A DNA stretch of 64,000 nt from Endozoicomonas sp. Mp262 (GCF_025643335.1 NZ_CP092489.1:3048501-3112500); one strand, 5' to 3'; numbered from the stretch's first letter, positions 38,350-46,983 are shown. Notes: generated from the sequence alone by a model not told the origin. Program-made: numbers and translations.

Positions 38350-39994
38350 CAGCTATTCCCGTGACATCAATTAAATCACTGCAACAGCAAGGCTTACAGT
38401 AAATTCCAAATGGAGTGATTTCGCACAAAATAACGTCTACTTTTGATAGGGATACTTTATCAATGGCTGTCTCTCATGGCTTATCCATTCCAAAAAAGTC
38501 GTAAGCATCTTTGTGCAAACAGTTTAATTACTACGATTTCTGAAAGTTATGAGCAAATTCCAGATGTCCGACCAAACAAGGATTCCAGAAAAATAACAAT
38601 ACATGATGCCTCCATGTCCGCTTTTGCCATGATGCATCTCAAGTACCCATCGCTCCTCTCGTTTGAGCGTGATAAAACAGAGCAAGAAGTAAGGCATAAC
38701 CTTGAGCACCTGTATCAGATAAAAAAACGTGCTCCCTGTGATACCAGTATGCGGGAAATCCTGGATCCAATAGATCCCGTAGAGTTCAAAAAGCCTTTTA
38801 AGACATTGCTGTCTAACGTCCAAAGGGGCGGATTACTGAAGGCATTCGAATTTCACTGCGGGAACTTGAAAAATCACTACTTGCTCCCGATCGATGGAAC
38901 TGGGCTATTTTACTCCTGCAATAATAAAAAACCTTGTCAGGAGTGCTGTACTAAAAATAAGGGAAAGGCCAACGAAGCTCACTACCACCAGTTAATGGCA
39001 GCATGCATTGCTCACCCGGATCAAAAAACAGTCTTGCCATTGGCACCGGAAGCCATAGTTTGCCAGGACGGTTCGACCAAAAATGACTGTGAAAAAAATG
39101 CCATTAAACGGTTGTTTGCCACCATACGAGAGCATCACCCACGTCTAAAGTTCGTTATTCTTCTGGACAGTCTTTATGCTGACAACCCCACTGTCCAACT
39201 GATTAAGAGTTATGGCTGGCATTACATCATTGTCGCGAAAGATGGCAACCATGCCTCGCTGGTTGAAGCGATGGATGAGCTGGATAAAGAAGGAAAAGTT
39301 CACCGTGCTGAAAAAGTTAATGAAGAGACTGGAATTAAGTGGTGGTTTCGCTATGCCAATGACGTCAGGCTGAACAAGGCAAAATATGCAGAACAGGTTA
39401 ATGTGCTTGATTTTGTCGAAACCGATAAAAAAGGTAAACAGCATATCTGGTGCTGGGTGACTGATATTCCGCTTAACGAAGAAACCATAGAACCCGTCAT
39501 GAAAGGAGGGCGCTGCCGATGGCATATTGAGAACCAGACGTTTAACACCCTGAAAAATCAAGGCTACGATCTCGAACATAACTACGGTCACGGTGAGAAG
39601 CACTTAGCCACAAATCTGGCCTATCTGACGATGCTTGCTTTTCTCGTAGATCAAATACAGGAACTGTGCTGTCCCCAGTTTCAGGAAGCTTTAAGAACCC
39701 GCTCAAAAGGAGTCCGTATAGCATTATGGAAATGGATACAGGGCTATTTTTTGCATTGGCTGATAAAAACGTGGGAGGGGCTTTTTTACACAGTAACTCA
39801 TGGTATTGAAGAGAAAAGGGTGATTCCATTCGATACATCATAACCGGCCATATCGTAGCTACGTTCAGGGGTGACATTTTTTCTTTAAAGCTCCGCTTTG
39901 TTAATTGGCGGCTCAGTTTTGATCGGCTTCATTATTTTTGCTGCCTTATTGTCAATACCAACGATCATCGACGTTCATCATGCGGGAATAGCTG
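38350..39994 (+). mobile_element. complete insertion sequence, IS4-like, 1645 bp
   Basis: The element has perfect 12-bp ends, CAGCTATTCCCG (38350-38361) and CGGGAATAGCTG (39983-39994), flanked by a 9-bp duplication. It carries one transposase gene with no visible disruption. It inserted into the spacer between the OmpA-type lipoprotein gene and dusA. The intact ends and identical target duplication suggest a recent insertion. Confidence 0.9.
38476..39843 (+). CDS. DDE transposase (IS4-like)
   Basis: This 455-residue transposase (ATG at 38476; an upstream TTG at 38443 would add 11 residues) has the DDE pattern LPIDGTGLF, VILLDSLYADNPTV and CRWHIENQTFNTLKNQGYDL; the last resembles the YREK region of IS4-type enzymes. 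A Cys cluster (CNNKKPCQECC) lies near residue 160. The frame is open over its full length and the IS ends are intact, so the element may still be active. The family assignment within IS4/ISNCY is uncertain. Confidence 0.85.
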   Translation: MAYPFQKSRKHLCANSLITTISESYEQIPDVRPNKDSRKITIHDASMSAFAMMHLKYPSLLSFERDKTEQEVRHNLEHLYQIKKRAPCDTSMREILDPIDPVEFKKPFKTLLSNVQRGGLLKAFEFHCGNLKNHYLLPIDGTGLFYSCNNKKPCQECCTKNKGKANEAHYHQLMAACIAHPDQKTVLPLAPEAIVCQDGSTKNDCEKNAIKRLFATIREHHPRLKFVILLDSLYADNPTVQLIKSYGWHYIIVAKDGNHASLVEAMDELDKEGKVHRAEKVNEETGIKWWFRYANDVRLNKAKYAEQVNVLDFVETDKKGKQHIWCWVTDIPLNEETIEPVMKGGRCRWHIENQTFNTLKNQGYDLEHNYGHGEKHLATNLAYLTMLAFLVDQIQELCCPQFQEALRTRSKGVRIALWKWIQGYFLHWLIKTWEGLFYTVTHGIEEKRVIPFDTS

Positions 39995-40182
39995 CTATGG
40001 GGGATAACTGCTGAATAATAAATAGCCCCGGGATTATGGCACCACTTGAGAACACTCGCTGGGTAGGGAAGAGTGTTAGTATTGCGGTATACACAGCTTA
40101 ACGAATAAGCTTTTTCGTTTTAGTATGTTTTCTTTTCATTGTTTTGGCGCAGGGCTGCTTAGGGTGTCATTACAGTGGCTCG

Positions 40183-41232
40183 ATGTTGTTCTGGATTTAC
40201 GGGTTGAATTTTTTGACAGGTACAGAAAAAAACGGGAAATCGCTTAACAGGGCCTTTTCAGTGGCACCGATGCTGGATTGGACGGACAAACATTGCCGGT
40301 ACTTTCATCGGATTTTGTCCAAACATGCAGTGCTTTACACAGAGATGGTCACTACAGGTGCATTGATTCATGGTCATAGGGATCGCTTTCTGGAGCATGA
40401 TGCCTTTGAATATCCCCTGGCATTACAGTTGGGAGGCCACGATCCGGTTGATTTGTCTGCCTGTGCCCGCATGGCTGAGGAACGGGGCTATCAGGAAGTG
40501 AACCTGAATGTGGGTTGTCCCAGTGATCGGGTTCAAAATGGCCGTATTGGTGCTTGCTTGATGGCTGAGCCACAGACAGTGGCTGAGGCTATTAAGGCAA
40601 TGAGGGATAGTGTTGATATTCCGGTAACGGTGAAACACCGCATTGGTATTAATGGACGTGAATCCTACGGGGAATTAACAGACTTTATTGGGCAGGTTGC
40701 CGAGGCAGGTTGCCAGACCTTTATTGTTCATGCCCGGATTGCCATTCTTGAGGGACTGTCCCCTAAACAAAACAGGGAGGTGCCACCACTGAAGCCTGAA
40801 TGGGTCTATCAGGTAAAAGAGGATTTTCCTGAGCTTGAAATTACCATTAACGGTGGTATAGCCTCCTTTGACGAGATTGCTATCCATAGGGAGAAGCTGG
40901 ATGGGGTCATGGTTGGGCGGGAGGCTTATCAAAATCCCTATATGCTGGCTAAGGTGGACCAGCAGCTTTATGGCTGTGATCGTCCGATAAAGCAACGGTT
41001 CGAGGTTATTGAAGAAATGGTGCCTTATATTGAGGCCCAGCTGAGACAAGGTGTTTACTTAAGTCATATCACCCGCCATATGCTGGGTCTGTACCAGGGC
41101 GTACCCGGAGCCCGGCGTTTTCGCCGACATATTAGCGAAAACGCCCATCGACAGGGGGCAGGTGCAGATGTGCTGATTGATGCGGCCCGGCAAGTAGAAC
41201 AGCTTATGAGAAATATAGAAGAGGCGGTTTAA
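40183..41232 (+). CDS. dusA: tRNA-dihydrouridine(20/20a) synthase DusA
   Basis: DusA reduces U20 and U20a of tRNA with FMN and NADPH. Signatures: FSVAPMLDWTDKHCRYFHRI, YTEMVTTGALIHGHRDRFL, NLNVGCPSDRVQNGRIGACL with the catalytic cysteine, VTVKHRIGINGRESY, and INGGIASFDEIAIH. The segment normally HARKAWLSGLSP reads HARIAILEGLSP here, a mild divergence. The start is uncertain: ATG 40183 (349 residues) has no clear ribosome-binding site, and a TTG at 40144 is possible. Confidence 0.93.
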   Translation: MLFWIYGLNFLTGTEKNGKSLNRAFSVAPMLDWTDKHCRYFHRILSKHAVLYTEMVTTGALIHGHRDRFLEHDAFEYPLALQLGGHDPVDLSACARMAEERGYQEVNLNVGCPSDRVQNGRIGACLMAEPQTVAEAIKAMRDSVDIPVTVKHRIGINGRESYGELTDFIGQVAEAGCQTFIVHARIAILEGLSPKQNREVPPLKPEWVYQVKEDFPELEITINGGIASFDEIAIHREKLDGVMVGREAYQNPYMLAKVDQQLYGCDRPIKQRFEVIEEMVPYIEAQLRQGVYLSHITRHMLGLYQGVPGARRFRRHISENAHRQGAGADVLIDAARQVEQLMRNIEEAV

Positions 41233-41774
41233 CCTGTGCCTGATTTCTTCAGGGGCTTTTTGAACTGATCACAGTTGATGCCGCCGTATTGCTCGAGTTG
41301 TTTGACCAGTTCACTGAATGCCTGGCGGTTTTCATCGCTTAAGTTCATCAGTACCCGGTGGGCATCCAGCACCTGGGCGTGGGTAGCCTGCTCATTACTG
41401 CTGGTGCCTTCACAGGGTATCTCTTTCATCACAACGGGGATGGGATCTTTTAACGTTTGAACAATAATAAAGACCTTCTCAAACCCCATGCTGAGCAATA
41501 TTTTGGTGATATCTCCTTGAGGGGAGATAAGTATCGGAGTTTGTCCCAGTTTTTGGTTTACCCTGATTGAGAGCTTTGCCAAAAGTCCCAGCGATGTGCT
41601 GTCAATGGTATCCGTTTCCGAGAGATCAATAATGATACAACCAAAACCGGGTTCATTCAGTACCCTGTCAAGGAAAGCTTCCAGAGTAGGGCATAGGGTC
41701 AAACGAACTTCGCCGAGAAGCTTTAGCAGGTAGGTACCTTCGCTTTCGGCAAATTGAATTTTTCCTGGATTCAT
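41229..41774 (-). CDS. STAS-domain anti-sigma-factor antagonist
   Basis: Residues 1-105 form a STAS domain, with the switch sequence IIIDLSETDTIDSTSLGLLA; S59 would be the phosphorylation site. The C-terminal 70 residues are an extension of unknown role (VLMNLSDENRQAFSELVKQL). It lies 2 bases downstream of a response regulator-PP2C phosphatase, the usual partner that dephosphorylates such proteins. Its stop overlaps the dusA stop. Target anti-sigma factor or kinase is not in the window. Confidence 0.86.
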   Translation of the reverse strand: MNPGKIQFAESEGTYLLKLLGEVRLTLCPTLEAFLDRVLNEPGFGCIIIDLSETDTIDSTSLGLLAKLSIRVNQKLGQTPILISPQGDITKILLSMGFEKVFIIVQTLKDPIPVVMKEIPCEGTSSNEQATHAQVLDAHRVLMNLSDENRQAFSELVKQLEQYGGINCDQFKKPLKKSGTG

Positions 41775-41776
41775 TC

Positions 41777-42955
41777 TCAGCTCCGGGCCAGCATCAGGAT
41801 GGCGATATCGTCAGGCGCTTCGCTTAAATTGCGTAAGCCAAGCTTTTCTGTCAGCGCATCGACGGTGTTGGCTCCTTCTCTGATTACAGATAATAGGTGA
41901 TTTTCTTTATCCTGGAGGCTTTTTTGAGGCAACACTTCCAGGATGCCGTCGGAGAAGATAGTTAAAGTAAAGCGGGAGGGCAAGTCAATGGTAGTGTCTT
42001 CGAAGCTGGCATCTTCAAAAAGTCCCAGGGGCAGACCGCGCCCTTCTATGAAGTGAGCCTTGTTGTCATACGCCAGAATAGGTAAAGGGTAGTGCCCGCC
42101 AAATGAATAAGTCAGTGTTTGTTCCTGTATATCAACAATCCCGCCAAAGACCGTCACATGCTTGCCAAGATCCGTTTGTAGCAGGTTTTTGTTAATATAA
42201 TTGAGCACATGAGAGGGTTTGACCTTGATCTTGCTTCCGTGGGACTGATAATCCTGTAGCAGGCTAATGGACATATGTTTCAGTAGAACTGTGACAAAGG
42301 CAGAGGACGCACCATGGCCGGAAACATCAGCCAGGTAGAAGGCGATCCGGTTTTTGTCCAGGAGAAAATAGTCTACAAAGTCGCCGCTTAGATACAGGGA
42401 TGGAATGATCTGGTGATCAATTTTAAAGCCGCAATATTCCAGAGCAGAATGAGGCAGCATTTTCATCTGCACCTTACGGCCTGCTTTTTGGTCTTCTCTT
42501 AGTAAATGAAGGCTGCTTTCAAGGGAGCGGATGGCATTTTCCAGGCTCTCCCGGTAGCGCTTGTTTTCTTCAGCCAACTGGGCATTTTCCAGGGCCCGGT
42601 TGATGGCATATTCCAGAACTTCCAGGTCAGGGATGGGTTTAGTGATAAAGTCGTTGGCACCGAGCCGGAGGGCTTCGACGACATCGGCCATAACCCCGGC
42701 TCCTGACACGACAATAAAAGGGGTATCAGGAGATGCTTCACGAACCTCTCTGAGCACAGATAGCCCATCCTTCTGAGGCATCCTTAGATCGCAAAGGATG
42801 AGATCAGGGTGGCATTCATGAAAAGTGGCAAGCCCCTGGTTACCATTCTCTGCTTCAAGGATGTTGAAGCCACTGACTTTTAGATAGGCCACGATACTCT
42901 CTCTGACGACAGTGTCATCGTCAATGACCAGAATCGTGTTGCTGGCCACACTCAT
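41777..42955 (-). CDS. response regulator with PP2C/SpoIIE-type phosphatase output
   Basis: From ATG 42955 (392 residues; an upstream extension to 43120 overlaps mlaA and is not homologous), the receiver domain has IDDD near residues 11-14, phosphoacceptor D56 (LILCDLRMPQKDG), and Lys in ITKPIP. A helical linker leads to a SpoIIE/RsbU phosphatase domain from about 190 with SLYLSGDFVDYFLLDKNR, YLADVSGHGASSAFVT and the late FSDGILEV and DDIAIL metal-binding motifs. It likely dephosphorylates the STAS protein encoded next, as in HsbR/HsbA or RsbU/RsbV partner switching. Confidence 0.9.
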   Translation of the reverse strand: MSVASNTILVIDDDTVVRESIVAYLKVSGFNILEAENGNQGLATFHECHPDLILCDLRMPQKDGLSVLREVREASPDTPFIVVSGAGVMADVVEALRLGANDFITKPIPDLEVLEYAINRALENAQLAEENKRYRESLENAIRSLESSLHLLREDQKAGRKVQMKMLPHSALEYCGFKIDHQIIPSLYLSGDFVDYFLLDKNRIAFYLADVSGHGASSAFVTVLLKHMSISLLQDYQSHGSKIKVKPSHVLNYINKNLLQTDLGKHVTVFGGIVDIQEQTLTYSFGGHYPLPILAYDNKAHFIEGRGLPLGLFEDASFEDTTIDLPSRFTLTIFSDGILEVLPQKSLQDKENHLLSVIREGANTVDALTEKLGLRNLSEAPDDIAILMLARS

Positions 42956-43055
42956 AGAATTTGCTAGCTCCTGACTGGATAGCGGTTGTCGATTCAGCCG
43001 AAAGTGAACCGTGGACTCAAGAATGATCCAGAGGTGGCATAAAGTCAAACTGCCC

Positions 43056-43766
43056 CTAAAAGTCATCTTCAGGAATTTCACCGGTAATAAGATACTCCCG
43101 ACGTTGCAGGTAAGCATCACGAATAAACGAATAGCGGTCTCCCATAATCAGGTCTTCGGCATCCAGGAGAGAAGACCGGGTGTTAATAATATTAACGCCC
43201 AGTGCTGACCAGCGGTCACTGTCATGTTTAACGAAATTCAGAGGGTTGACATAGGCATCAGGTAAAATACCCGTACTACTCCTGAGCGTTCGGGAACCCA
43301 AAAAGGGAATAACAACATAAGGGCCAGACGGGATGCCCCATTGGGCCAGTGTTAAGCCAAAGTCCTCGTATTTTTGTTCGATACCAAGAGGTGAGGCAAC
43401 ATCAATAAGACCCAGCATGCCAATGGTGGAATTAACGGCAAATCGCCCGAAGGATATCATAGCCTTAGAGCCTTTAAGCTGTAGCAGGGAATTGACCGTA
43501 TTACGGACTTCACCCAGGTTATTGAAGAAGTTAGTGACAAGCCCCTGCACAGGCTTGGGGGTTACCGTATTATAGCCCCTGGCAACAGGCTTGAGAGCAT
43601 AACGGTCAAGGGTATCGTTAAACGTAAAGATGGTTCTGTTCACGGGTTCCCAAGGATCATCATAGGATACTGGCTTGCCTGTGGGCGCTGCAGAGGCACT
43701 GCAAATAAAGCAAGTGAGCAGTAGAAATGCAGCATGGCGGGCATAGTCTATTAATGAATTATACAA
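43056..43766 (-). CDS. mlaA: phospholipid-transport protein MlaA (VacJ)
   Basis: MlaA removes mislocalised phospholipids from the outer leaflet of the outer membrane. Hallmarks in the 236-residue protein: DPWEPVNRTIFTFNDTLDRY, VQGLVTNFFNNLGEVRNTVN, RFAVNSTIGMLGLIDVAS and FGLTLAQWGIPSGPYVVIPF. Unlike many MlaA proteins, the export signal ends in CSASAAP without a canonical lipobox, so it may not be lipidated. The TAG stop overlaps a TAGGGGCAGTTTGAC sequence resembling the MITE end. The phosphatase gene follows 100 bases later. Confidence 0.92.
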   Translation of the reverse strand: MYNSLIDYARHAAFLLLTCFICSASAAPTGKPVSYDDPWEPVNRTIFTFNDTLDRYALKPVARGYNTVTPKPVQGLVTNFFNNLGEVRNTVNSLLQLKGSKAMISFGRFAVNSTIGMLGLIDVASPLGIEQKYEDFGLTLAQWGIPSGPYVVIPFLGSRTLRSSTGILPDAYVNPLNFVKHDSDRWSALGVNIINTRSSLLDAEDLIMGDRYSFIRDAYLQRREYLITGEIPEDDF

Positions 43767-44239
43767 AATCCGATCCTCATCATTCCCTGCTTTATAGCAG
43801 CACTGGCCGCAATGGTGATAACAGTTGATTAAACTATTCTATATTATCGGCGCTTATAAAGTTGAGCTTATAGACAGTCGTTACAAAAATAATAGAGCTA
43901 ACTACTCACAGCTGCAGGCAGTGTAAGCCACTCTATCCTATAAACTGAACTAATAACCACGGTTAAAGGGTGTTGAATGCAGGTTGCGATAGATTCCGGC
44001 TAATTAGTGCGTGAATCCAGCCGATGAATGAATCATGGCTGAAAAATATCATCCCGGACTATTGTGGCAATTCTATAATCAAAATAATTTGTTGATTGTT
44101 ATAATGAGAAAGAACTGATATCTCGTCATTCTGTTCAGATACTAACTATCAGCCAGGGTAATATTGCTTAACCAATTTAGAATAAAGAAAGTATCAGGGT
44201 TTATGATGCCCGGGTATTTGCTGACGGAGTCAGGATAGT
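43767..44239. other. intergenic region between mlaA and the FlgM-like gene
   Basis: This 473-base divergent spacer is AT-rich. I see no gene, terminator or repeat that I can name; it should contain both promoters. Confidence 0.4.
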
Positions 44240-44449
44240 ATGAAAGAACCATCTGAGCCTGAATATCAGCCAAAGGATACAGTGGTCGTTGAAGCGGCAG
44301 AAGAGCGATTCAGGTTAATGAGAGAAGCCTATCTTGAGGGGCGGCTTACCGTTGACAGCCGTCGGTTGGCAGAAAAAATAATGAATTTTGAGCGTCGGTT
44401 GTCTGAGGGAAATGGCTCAACCCAAAGAAAAAGTGGAAAATCCCCTTAA
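44240..44449 (+). CDS. small FlgM-like (anti-sigma-28) protein
   Basis: The 69-residue protein contains the segment EERFRLMREAYLEGRLTVDS followed by RRLAEKIMNFE. This resembles the C-terminal sigma-binding part of FlgM (pattern of two helices around G-x-(Y/L)-x-(V/I)-D-x-x-(R/K)-(I/L)-A-x-K-(I/L)-(L/M)). It is shorter than usual FlgM (about 95-105) and lacks its N-terminus. There are no flagellar genes nearby. It may be an orphan anti-sigma factor or merely a FlgM-domain protein. It ends about 90 bases before the tRNA gene. Confidence 0.5.
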   Translation: MKEPSEPEYQPKDTVVVEAAEERFRLMREAYLEGRLTVDSRRLAEKIMNFERRLSEGNGSTQRKSGKSP

Positions 44450-44538
44450 TACCGATGAGCAGTTGTTGGAATACAGGAAAAATTTCGTTAGAATGCATCC
44501 ACGCCAGCACGGACAGACTCTCCAAAGCTGGCTGTAAA

Positions 44539-44615
44539 GCTCCCGTGGCACAGCTGGATAGCGCGATCCCCTCCTAAGGGATAGGTCACAGGTTCGAATC
44601 CTGTCGGGAGCGCCA
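44539..44615 (+). tRNA. tRNA-Arg (CCT anticodon)
   Basis: A full cloverleaf can be drawn: acceptor GCTCCCG (44539-44545) with CGGGAGC (44605-44611), anticodon stem ATCCC/GGGAT around CTCCTAA with anticodon CCT, T-arm ACAGG-TTCGAAT-CCTGT, discriminator G and encoded CCA (44613-44615). It reads AGG codons. The decayed mobile zone beginning right after it suggests use as an integration site. Confidence 0.96.
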
Positions 44616-44626
44616 GTAAAATCAAA

Positions 44627-44653
44627 GGCTTACGTAAAAGTAGGTCTTTTTTT
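44627..44653 (+). terminator. terminator of tRNA-Arg
   Basis: GGCTTAC pairs (with wobbles) with GTAGGTC, followed by TTTTTTT. Confidence 0.55.
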
Positions 44654-44884
44654 ATGCCCTGTAAAAAGCCTGTGCTATCACGGTGCTATCATTGAATCCT
44701 ACATTGCACCCTACTTTTGATAACGTGTGCAAAGATACAATAAGTCAAACTTTTTGATCTTTTCTGATTTTATGGAAGCTCCTTCATATCTTACTAACCA
44801 CTCGTCAAGTTATGATGCTGGAAGGGTTTATGCGCCTGCTATGTACGAGACAAAACATATAGCAAATCCCCAAACAATACCTGA
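44654..44884. other. remnant stretch between tRNA-Arg and the IS3 tail
   Basis: The sequence holds two GTGCTATCA direct repeats (near 44672 and 44682), of the kind often found beside phage/island attachment sites, and no intact gene. It is probably a leftover of an integrated element. Confidence 0.4.
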
Positions 44885-45022
44885 TCGCTTTTTGAATACA
44901 TTGAAGTGTTTTATAATCGCCAGAGAAAGCACTCAACTAACGGCTACCTGGCTCCGTTCAAGTATGAACAGGAGCTTGCCAAGGCAGCCTAAAAAAGTGT
45001 CCGGAAAACTCTTGCCAGATCA
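44885..45022 (+). mobile_element. IS3-family remnant (3' end of orfB and right end)
   Basis: In frame from 44885 the sequence encodes SLFEYIEVFYNRQRKHSTNG, then YLAPFKYEQELAKAA and stop at 44992: the classic C-terminus of IS3-family OrfB integrases. The right terminal repeat follows, ending at about 45022 (reverse strand TGATCTGGCAAGAG...). Everything upstream in the IS is missing. The right end abuts recQ and supplies its premature stop. Confidence 0.8.
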
Positions 45023-45640
45023 GAAGAGGTTGGTCCGGTTAAAGCTGGCGATAAAGGCATTGGCATCGGACATGTGCAGGATGTTTTTTATATCCTGTTG
45101 TACCCGTGGCGTTGCGGTGGCCGTGAGTGCTACACAGACCGCATCAGGGTACTGTTGACGTACATGGGCAAGCTGCCGGTACTCTGGTCGAAAGTCATGC
45201 CCCCATTCCGAGATGCAGTGAGCTTCATCAATGGTCAGACAGTCGATGTTGACCGTACCCAGTAGTTGTTGGGTACGCTCTAGCATGAGGGTTTCCGGTG
45301 CCATATAAAGCAGCTTAACGGAACCACTGTGCACCTTGCTCAGGGTATCATTATACTCTGCAGCGCTTAATGTACTGTTAAGCAGTGCCGCAGAAACACC
45401 CAGGGCTGTTAATTGATTCACCTGATCTTCCATCAGTGAAATCAGGGGTGAAATCACCAGTGTCAGGCCGGGAAACAGCAGGGCAGGAATCTGGTAGCAA
45501 ATGGATTTGCCACCGCCGGTGGGCATAATTGCCAGGGTATCGTTCCTGCGTAAAACATTCTCGATGATGGCCTGCTGGTGGATGCGGAATTCATCATAAC
45601 CAAAGACCGAGTGCAGTATTTGTAGCGCTTGTTCAGACAT
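45023..45640 (-). pseudogene. recQ: recQ, 3'-truncated by IS3
   Basis: The reading frame encodes the first about 206 residues of the RecQ helicase: the Q-motif region FGYDEFRIHQQAIIENVL, Walker A MPTGGGKSICYQIPAL, Walker B DEAHCISEWGHDFRPEY, and motif III ALTATATPRVQQDI. It ends at SFNRTNLF; the next codon TGA is the first triplet of the IS3 terminal repeat. The second RecA-like domain, zinc, WH and HRDC domains (about 400 residues) are gone. A start at 45640 (MSEQALQILHSVFGY) matches known RecQ N-termini. The helicase cannot be functional. Confidence 0.9.
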
Positions 45641-45667
45641 AGTCAACGGCTGCTTGAGGTTTTTCAC

Positions 45668-46091
45668 CGCATTATTATTGATTGATGAGCATAGTGTAAA
45701 CCGGGCCGGTCAACCAGTGTCCCTCCAAAATTATGGTTTGTCTGGCGTTCCCTGCTTCACCATCCAGAACTCCGTAGCCCCAAGCCTTCCGCCCCTTTTG
45801 GATCGAAAGAGAAGCTGTTGAATTTCAATGCTACTTAACACTTTTGTTCAATATTAAAGTCGATTGTACTTATTGTATTCACTTAAAACGCAGTGAGAAA
45901 ATAGCTGGAGATTTATTCTGCTGATATGGATTGATGTGTTTTTGGCGGCTAATTTTGTGTTTGGTTTTCAAATTATGTTGACAGTATCGTTTATATGCTC
46001 TTTTGCAAAAAATACCAATCAGTTTGCTATTTGATGCTTGAGCTTGGATTGATGATTATTGAAAGGCAGCTGCATTTAGCGGGGTAAAGTA
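45668..46091. other. intergenic region between recQ remnant and the interrupted secreted gene
   Basis: About 420 AT-rich bases. It should contain the recQ promoter and that of the gene at 46092. I see no further gene or repeat. Confidence 0.4.
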
Positions 46092-46509
46092 ATGAAACGA
46101 CACGGTAGTTTCATATTTTATATTATTTTTTTACTGTTTTTTTTCCTGGATGGGGCGGAAAAAAACTGCAATGATAATTCTCATGATTTATCCAGGGATG
46201 TAATAAAATTACTGATTCAGAGTGAAATCACCAGTCCTCAAGATGAACTTGCCACGTATGTAGAAAATAGTATTGACCTGCAAATAAATAACCTGAATTC
46301 AAGTCATAAATGCATAACCCATGACTTTTCTTGCATTCACTCCAGTTAACTCTTTGAATGCCTCATAAGTAGGTCATAGTTTGGTTTCAAATAAACTGGA
46401 TGTTCGGCCAGTACGAGAAATCTACTTCTTGATCTAACGATCAGATAGCTATTGAATGATACATTTACTCTATTATAAAGAGAGTACTGGTCTTTAAATC
46501 CCTCTCCCT

Positions 46510-46983
46510 ATGAAGTACGTCACTACAATCACTGATGAAGCTGTTTTATTAACTTTGAAATTCGCCAAACACTACGGACCTCTGAGATGTATAAGGGAAA
46601 GAGCCCATAGCCTTTTATTGAGCAATCGTGGCTTTACCCTTGAGCAAATTGCCGAAATACTTGAAATTAGATATCAAACTGCTTCTCAGTGGATTGATGA
46701 TTGGGAAGAATATGGTATTCGTGCCTTGTACAAGGGGCATGGTGGCGGTAGGCCGTGCATATATGACGAATCCGAAGTGCAACGCATAAAAGAATTAGTG
46801 GCTGAAGAGCCTCGTCGCTTATCGTATGTCAAATCCAAGATCGAGGATGAAACCGGTAAATCTTCATCAAAAATTACTCTGGCAAACATTGTAAAAAAGC
46901 AGGGCTGGTTTACAAAAGACTCCGTAAATCATGCAAACATAAACGGGACGAAGAGCAATTCCATGACTGTAAAACTGCTCTGA
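46510..46983 (+). CDS. IS630 transposase, frame A (N-terminal helix-turn-helix part)
   Basis: Frame A encodes 157 residues with the N-terminal winged-helix/HTH region of IS630 transposases (RCIRERAHSLLLSNRGFTLE, QIAEILEIRYQTASQWIDDW). At 46893-46899 lies A AAA AAG, in the right phase for a programmed -1 frameshift. After slipping, reading continues as KKAGLVYKRLRKSCKHKRDE into frame B, giving one transposase of 349 residues. Frame A alone ends with unrelated residues. Confidence 0.85.
   Translation: MKYVTTITDEAVLLTLKFAKHYGPLRCIRERAHSLLLSNRGFTLEQIAEILEIRYQTASQWIDDWEEYGIRALYKGHGGGRPCIYDESEVQRIKELVAEEPRRLSYVKSKIEDETGKSSSKITLANIVKKQGWFTKDSVNHANINGTKSNSMTVKLL

Larger units (their letters stand above)
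38341..40003. repeat. 9-bp target-site duplication of the IS at 38350-39994
   Basis: CTATGGGGG occurs at 38341-38349 and again at 39995-40003, directly flanking the inverted-repeat ends of the IS. Confidence 0.9.

Noticed and set aside
40144-40182. TTG start for dusA at 40144
   Set aside because: Possible, but the added residues are not similar to DusA N-termini and no ribosome-binding site supports it; kept only as an alternative.
42956-43120. N-terminal extension of the response regulator-phosphatase to 43120
   Set aside because: The extra 55 residues overlap mlaA coding sequence and precede a normal receiver-domain start at 42955.
44727-45158. 143-codon + strand frame
   Set aside because: It crosses from tRNA-flanking sequence through the IS3 remnant in the wrong frame and into antisense recQ; no coding character of its own.
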